Part shown: piece by piece, positions 31,188 to 35,145 of the stretch | Numbering within the stretch: position 1 is the first letter of the stretch | How the letters are laid out: each line of letters opens with the position of its first letter | The notes under the pieces: generated by a model | Database searches by the model: none | What the model was told of the DNA's origin: nothing | The model's input: only the letters and a program-made list of their open reading frames with translations | Source of the DNA: Atopobium sp. UBA2090 | GTDB lineage: Bacteria > Actinomycetota > Coriobacteriia > Coriobacteriales > Atopobiaceae | Length of the DNA: 35,145 nt | Direction of reading: 5' to 3' | Assembly (NCBI GenBank): GCA_002331575.1 | Contig: DCZG01000132.1 | Coordinates: 3,231-38,375 of the forward strand | Position numbers and translations under genes: made by a program

Positions 31188-31202
31188 TAGGAAGGCCTGC
31201 CC

Positions 31203-31718
31203 ATGGAAGAGCTCATCGACATCTACGACCGCGACGGCAACCGCACCGGGCTGACCATCCCGCGCGTGGGCGCGTTCCTCTCGGAGGGCCAGTACATGCT
31301 CTACGTGCTCGCGATCACCGAGGACGCCGAGGGCAGGTTCCTCATCACGCGGCGAGCGATGGACAAGCACTGGGCGGCCGGCTGGTGGGAGGTCTCCGGA
31401 GGCGGCGTCCGCGCCGGCGAGACCTCGGCCGAGGCCGTGGTTCGCGAGGTCGGCGAGGAGACGGGCCTCGATGTGTCCGGCCAACGGCTCAGCCCGATCT
31501 GGCGCTACGAGAACGTGGACCTCAAGCGCGGCGACAACTACATCGTGGACATCTACCACTTTCACCTGGACTTCTCGACCGATGACGTCGTGCTCCAGGA
31601 GTCCGAGGCCATCGACAGTCGCCTCGCCACCTGGGACGAGATCAGCAGCCTCAACGATGAGGGCGTCTTCCTGCACTACAGCCGTGTCGAGCAGGCGCTG
31701 TCCGCGGAGCGTCAGTAA
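31203..31718 (+). CDS. Nudix hydrolase
   Basis: The 171-residue protein has a complete Nudix box at residues 67-89, starting GGVRAGE (Glu73) and ending REVGEETGL, so it should hydrolyse a nucleoside diphosphate linked to another moiety. The N-terminal ELIDIYDRDGNRTG resembles the Nudix group related to isopentenyl-diphosphate isomerase (YfcD-like), but the exact substrate is unknown. AGGAAGG precedes the ATG. The next gene starts about 80-275 bp further on the same strand, depending on its true start. Confidence 0.92.
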   Translation: MEELIDIYDRDGNRTGLTIPRVGAFLSEGQYMLYVLAITEDAEGRFLITRRAMDKHWAAGWWEVSGGGVRAGETSAEAVVREVGEETGLDVSGQRLSPIWRYENVDLKRGDNYIVDIYHFHLDFSTDDVVLQESEAIDSRLATWDEISSLNDEGVFLHYSRVEQALSAERQ

Positions 31719-31993
31719 GCGCCGTCGCACGAGGAACGCTCCGCCACGGGACGCCCTTTCGCATATCATGGTCTCGACCCGCAGCGACTGCGATTGGACC
31801 TCATACGAACACCCTTGCCTCATGGCTGTGCACCGTCTCCCAGGCGAGCAACGCCTCGCTCGCCGGCTCACGCGTCTACGTCTCTCCGGATGCCTGCAGC
31901 GAATCCGAGAGGAAGCTCCTTCTCGCCTCGCTCGGCGAGTGGGGCCTCGTACCCGTCGACTCGCCCGAGACCGCTGACTTCACCTACCCCGAC

Positions 31994-33277
31994 ATGCCGA
32001 GCGGAGAAGCCCTCTCCGGCTCCCAGGCGTGGGACCGTGCCCGAGAAGGCATGCCCGTCTCCGCGCGGCTCGCCTCTGACCTCGCCACAAGCGGCGTGCT
32101 CAGGGGCGTGCGCATCGCGTGCAGCCTCATCGTCGAGCCAAAGACAGCAGTCCTCGTCGAGCGGCTGAGCGAGGCGGGCGCCATGGTCGGGGTGTACTGC
32201 CACGCCCACGAATGCGACCAGCGGATGGCCGACGAGATCGCCTCGCGTGGCTACGCCATCGAGGCAAACGCCTCCTGGACCCCCGCCGAGGAGCGGGAGG
32301 GCGCACTCAGGCTCCTCGATGACCTGCAGCCGAACGTCATCATCGACGACGGCGCGAACCTCGCGCGCCTCCTCGTGATGGAGCGGCCGGAACTCCTGCC
32401 CGGACTCGTCGGCGTCGCCGAGGAGACCACCTCGGGCGTGCGCGCGTTCCAGGCGATGGCGGATGCGAACGAGCTCCCCTTCCCCGTCGTCGCCGTCAAT
32501 GACTCCCAGCTCAAGACCAAGTTCGACAACCGTCACGGGACGGGCGAGACCTGCGTCACCACCGCGCTGAGGCTGCTCGGGCCCGACGCCTTCACGGATG
32601 CCAGGGTCTGCGTCATCGGCTACGGTCCCGTCGGTGAGGGCTTCTCGCGCCGGGTGCGCGCCCTCGGCGCTCGCGTCACGATCGTCGACATCGACCCCGT
32701 CATGTCACTCGAGGCTCGATTCGCAGGCTTCGAGGTCAGCTCGATCGAGGAGGCACTCCCCTCCTCCGACGTGGTCGTCTCCGCGACCGGCGTCCGCCAC
32801 ACCCTCCCCCTCGAGCTGCTCCGCCTCATGCGGAACGACGCGAGGGTCGTCGTCATCGGCGGCATCGCGAACGAGGTCGCCCTCGACGAAGTCGCAGTCG
32901 CGGGTGGCTCGGTCGCCTCGACCGCCACGCCCGGCCTCTCCCGGCTCGAGGTCGCAGGCGGTCCGACGCTCGTCCTTCTCGCCTCGGGCGACGGCGTGAA
33001 CTACGCCGCCGGACCTGGCAACCCCATCCAGATCATGGACTTCAGCTTTGCGGTCCAGCTCTGCGCGGTCGACTACCTGCTCCGCAACCGGGGCCTGCTC
33101 CCCGCCGGCGTACACCGCCTGCCTGGCGAGGAGGACCGTCGCATCGCGACGCTCGCGCTGGAGGCCCGCGGCGCGAACCCTCTGCCCTACGAGACCCCCG
33201 TGGTTCTCGTCCCCGACTGGCGGCGCACCCGCTATGCCGACACGGTCGTCTCTCCCGATGGGAGCGCGCATGACTGA
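31994..33277 (+). CDS. S-adenosylhomocysteine (or S-inosylhomocysteine) hydrolase-like protein
   Basis: The 427-residue protein has the SAH-hydrolase fold: EPKTAVLVERL, VAEETTSGV, NDSQLKTKFDNRHGTGE (the NAD-dependent active-site Lys-Asp-Asn region), and a Rossmann motif VIGYGPVGEG. Several adenine-contact and hinge positions differ from ordinary AhcY: the GHFD motif is replaced by GGIANE, and the C-terminal Lys/Tyr tail is altered. Together with the overlapping deaminase gene this suggests S-inosylhomocysteine as substrate; this is inference. Its TGA overlaps the next ATG by eight bases. The frame stays open and coding-like upstream to about 31800 without an ATG, GTG or TTG, so the true N-terminus may be longer by some 60 residues. 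Confidence 0.8.
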   Translation: MPSGEALSGSQAWDRAREGMPVSARLASDLATSGVLRGVRIACSLIVEPKTAVLVERLSEAGAMVGVYCHAHECDQRMADEIASRGYAIEANASWTPAEEREGALRLLDDLQPNVIIDDGANLARLLVMERPELLPGLVGVAEETTSGVRAFQAMADANELPFPVVAVNDSQLKTKFDNRHGTGETCVTTALRLLGPDAFTDARVCVIGYGPVGEGFSRRVRALGARVTIVDIDPVMSLEARFAGFEVSSIEEALPSSDVVVSATGVRHTLPLELLRLMRNDARVVVIGGIANEVALDEVAVAGGSVASTATPGLSRLEVAGGPTLVLLASGDGVNYAAGPGNPIQIMDFSFAVQLCAVDYLLRNRGLLPAGVHRLPGEEDRRIATLALEARGANPLPYETPVVLVPDWRRTRYADTVVSPDGSAHD

Positions 33278-34619
33278 CACGAAGAGTCCCATCACCCTGT
33301 TTCTCGCCCCGCTGGTCATCCCCGTCACCGGACCCATGATCTGCGACGCCGCCATCGCGGTGAGCGACGGGCACATCCTGCACGTCGGCACACGCGACTG
33401 GATGGCCGAGAAGCTCTACGAGGAGCGAGGCGAGGGCCTTGCCGACTGCGAGGTCCTGCGCTGGAACGGTCTCATCACGCCCGGCCTGGTCAACGCCCAC
33501 ACGCACCTCCAGTACACGGGCATGGCGAGCGTCGGGAAGGGCAGCTACGACTGCTTCCGCTCCTGGGAGCTCGCCTTCAACGCGATCTACGACGATCCCG
33601 CGCCCAAGCCCTGGCGCGCATGGGCGCACGAGGGAGCCCGCAAGCTCGTGGAGTCGGGCACGACCGCGGCGGCGGACGTCGTCTCCGACCTCGAGGCTGC
33701 CGACGCCCTTCTCTCCCAGGGCCTTCACGGCATCACCTACTGGGAGGTCATGGACTGGAACAACGAGGACTGGATGCGCTCCGGCACAGAGACCCTGCTC
33801 GAGAACATCGACAAGCTCAGGGCGGACGGCGTCACCGAGCTCGGCATCAGCCCCCACGCGCCCTACTCCCTGGGGTCGGGCCCCCTGCTCGACCTGCCCG
33901 ACATAGCCCGTAACCTCGGGATGAGGCTCCACATCCACCTGGGCGAGACGCCCGCCGAGGCCGGCGCCGTCCCCTCCCGCCTCACGAGCCTCACGTCCTG
34001 GGCGTGGAACCACCGGGAGTGGAAGAGCTTCAACGACCTCAAGCGCGCAGGCACGGGGGCGAGCGCGATTCAGTTCCTCGACCAGCTCGCCGTCCTCGGG
34101 CCTGACGTTCATATCGCCCACGGCGTGCACGCCTCGCGCGAGGACCGCAGGATACTGCGGCAGCGCGGGGTCTCCGTGGCGCTCTGCCCGCGCTCGAACC
34201 GCATCACCTGCACCGAGGGAGACGCACCCATCGCCCGCTACCTCGAGGAGGGCAACCCCCTCTCCGTGGGGACGGACTCCCTCTCCAGCAGCCCGAGCCT
34301 CGACGTCCTCGATGACGTGGCCTTCCTCTACGACCTGGCGATTCAGCAGGGCTACGAGGGAGAGGACCTCACGCACCGCCTCGTCCGCATGGTGACGCTC
34401 GGCGGCGCGGAGTCCATGGGGCTCAACTCCGGACCCAAGCGCATCGGCCAGATCAACGTCGGTGCCTCCGCTGACCTCGCGTTCTTTGACGTCGGCGTCG
34501 ACGTGTCCTCGCCGCAGGCACTCGAGGCCACGCTCGACAGGTTCATCCGCCACGGGTCGGGAACGTGCAAGGCGACCGTCATCGAGGGAAGGATCTGCTA
34601 TGACAAGATCTGGGCTTAG
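33270..34619 (+). CDS. Amidohydrolase, SAH/MTA deaminase-like
   Basis: The 449-residue protein is an amidohydrolase of the MtaD/SsnA type that deaminates an adenosine-like compound. Metal and catalytic sites are visible: NAHTHLQYTG (His77, His79), HIHLGETPAE (His and the catalytic Glu), HGVHAS and GTDSLSSSPSLD (metal Asp). The most likely substrates are S-adenosylhomocysteine, 5'-methylthioadenosine or 5'-deoxyadenosine. The last of these would matter in a cell rich in radical-SAM enzymes. Overlap with the SAH-hydrolase-like gene upstream and a 20-bp overlap with the cupin gene downstream indicate one operon. Aminofutalosine deaminase is a less likely alternative, because no menaquinone genes are near. 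Confidence 0.88.
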   Translation: MTDTKSPITLFLAPLVIPVTGPMICDAAIAVSDGHILHVGTRDWMAEKLYEERGEGLADCEVLRWNGLITPGLVNAHTHLQYTGMASVGKGSYDCFRSWELAFNAIYDDPAPKPWRAWAHEGARKLVESGTTAAADVVSDLEAADALLSQGLHGITYWEVMDWNNEDWMRSGTETLLENIDKLRADGVTELGISPHAPYSLGSGPLLDLPDIARNLGMRLHIHLGETPAEAGAVPSRLTSLTSWAWNHREWKSFNDLKRAGTGASAIQFLDQLAVLGPDVHIAHGVHASREDRRILRQRGVSVALCPRSNRITCTEGDAPIARYLEEGNPLSVGTDSLSSSPSLDVLDDVAFLYDLAIQQGYEGEDLTHRLVRMVTLGGAESMGLNSGPKRIGQINVGASADLAFFDVGVDVSSPQALEATLDRFIRHGSGTCKATVIEGRICYDKIWA

Positions 34620-35079
34620 CGCCTTCGCAAGCGGCGTCATCGACGCCCTCGGGCTGTCACCGCACCCCGAAGGCGGCTGGTACCGACGCACCTGGCAGTC
34701 CGAGGCCGCGGTCGGTGCGGACGCCCCCGACGCCGACATGGGCGAGAACTCCACGAAGGCTCGTCCGCTCGCCTCGCTCATCTACTTCCTTCTCCCCGCG
34801 GGAGACGCGAGCGACTGGCACGTCGTCGACGCCGACGAGCTGTGGCTCTGGCATGGCCCCGGCGCGGTGGCGCTCGAGCTCGGGGGCTCCGGGGAGCGCC
34901 CCGACGAGGAGTGTGCGACCAGAACCGTCCTTCTCGTCAATGATGGAGCGTCTTGTGGGCAGCTTATCGTGCCCGCAGGCGTCTGGCAGCGAACCATCCC
35001 CACGTCAAAGGATGCGTTGGTCTCATGCGTGGTAAGCCCCGGCTTCGTCTACTCCGGCTTCGCGCTCGCCGAGAAGTGA
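34600..35079 (+). CDS. Cupin_5 (DUF985) family protein
   Basis: The 159-residue protein matches the cupin_5 family: LGLSPHPEGGWYRRTW at the start, SLIYFLLPAGDASDWHVVDADELW in the middle, and IVPAGVWQRTIP and SCVVSPGFVYSGF at the end. A single small beta-barrel with His and Glu that could bind metal is expected; no reaction is known. The ATG at 34600 lies inside the end of the deaminase gene and has GAGGGAAGG upstream. It closes the three-gene operon. The remaining 66 bases of the window hold no gene. Confidence 0.9.
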   Translation: MTRSGLSAFASGVIDALGLSPHPEGGWYRRTWQSEAAVGADAPDADMGENSTKARPLASLIYFLLPAGDASDWHVVDADELWLWHGPGAVALELGGSGERPDEECATRTVLLVNDGASCGQLIVPAGVWQRTIPTSKDALVSCVVSPGFVYSGFALAEK

Positions 35080-35145
35080 GTCGCGGCATCGCGGCGCAGG
35101 CTTTGCGGTGCAGGCTCTCGTCCACGTATTTGTGTCGTGCGATAG

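Noticed and set aside
1..35145. CRISPR array, tRNA, rRNA, transposase, phage or integrase genes
   Set aside because: I looked for direct repeats with spacers, cloverleaf patterns and recombinase motifs and saw none. The only repeats are the intergenic palindromic elements described.

Overview
This window looks like a chromosomal segment of a high-GC anaerobic actinobacterium, most likely a member of the Coriobacteriia close to Olsenella/Atopobiaceae. The reasons are the strong G/C third-position bias, Shine-Dalgarno starts throughout, oxygen-sensitive glycyl-radical metabolism, rubrerythrin and hemerythrin, and a complete 4-hydroxyphenylacetate decarboxylase (p-cresol-forming) locus, which is known from Olsenella and from clostridia. 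The genus is an inference. I see no rRNA, tRNA, CRISPR array, phage or insertion-sequence gene.

Left part (1-7.4 kb): an intergenic repeat, a Cof-type HAD phosphatase, an unrecognised protein, a GH32 sucrose hydrolase, a Tat-exported MBL-fold lipoprotein, a small membrane protein, a TIM-barrel-like protein, and a coupled pair made of a YaiI/YqxD protein and an esterase. These are mostly housekeeping or accessory metabolism genes.

Centre (7.4-20.9 kb): the notable island. Six minus-strand genes form the apparent operon hpdB-hpdC-hpdA-TPR-MFS-hemerythrin. hpdB, hpdC and hpdA encode the glycyl-radical decarboxylase large subunit, its small Fe-S subunit and the radical-SAM activase. To the left is a plus-strand pair (Crp/Fnr-type regulator and a stand-alone trigger-factor C-terminal chaperone domain). 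Divergent from it is a tightly coupled operon encoding a ClpC-like unfoldase that lacks the usual middle domain, a second related TPR protein, a DUF4037 nucleotidyltransferase-fold protein and a DUF4125 protein. A palindrome upstream of the regulator shares the 9-mer GTGCAAATT with inverted repeats upstream of hpdB. I read this as a candidate regulon joining p-cresol fermentation to a dedicated proteostasis and oxygen-defence module. The functional link is inference. The hpdC-hpdA gap and the hpdB leader are unusually rich in inverted repeats.

Right part (20.9-35.1 kb): a short peptide-deformylase-like protein with the catalytic Glu replaced, a membrane protein, a YbhB/PEBP protein, a MATE exporter, a SIS-domain protein without a DNA-binding domain, separate IMP cyclohydrolase and AICAR transformylase genes, rubrerythrin, a small Cys-rich protein, a CobW-type GTPase, a methyltransferase, a Nudix hydrolase, and an overlapping three-gene set (SAH-hydrolase-like, SAH/MTA-type deaminase, cupin_5) that suggests deamination-first recycling of S-adenosylhomocysteine.

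Three copies of an approximately 153-bp intergenic repeat with GGTGCCAATA/TATTGGCACC ends lie at 1-148, 23049-23201 and 27623-27776.
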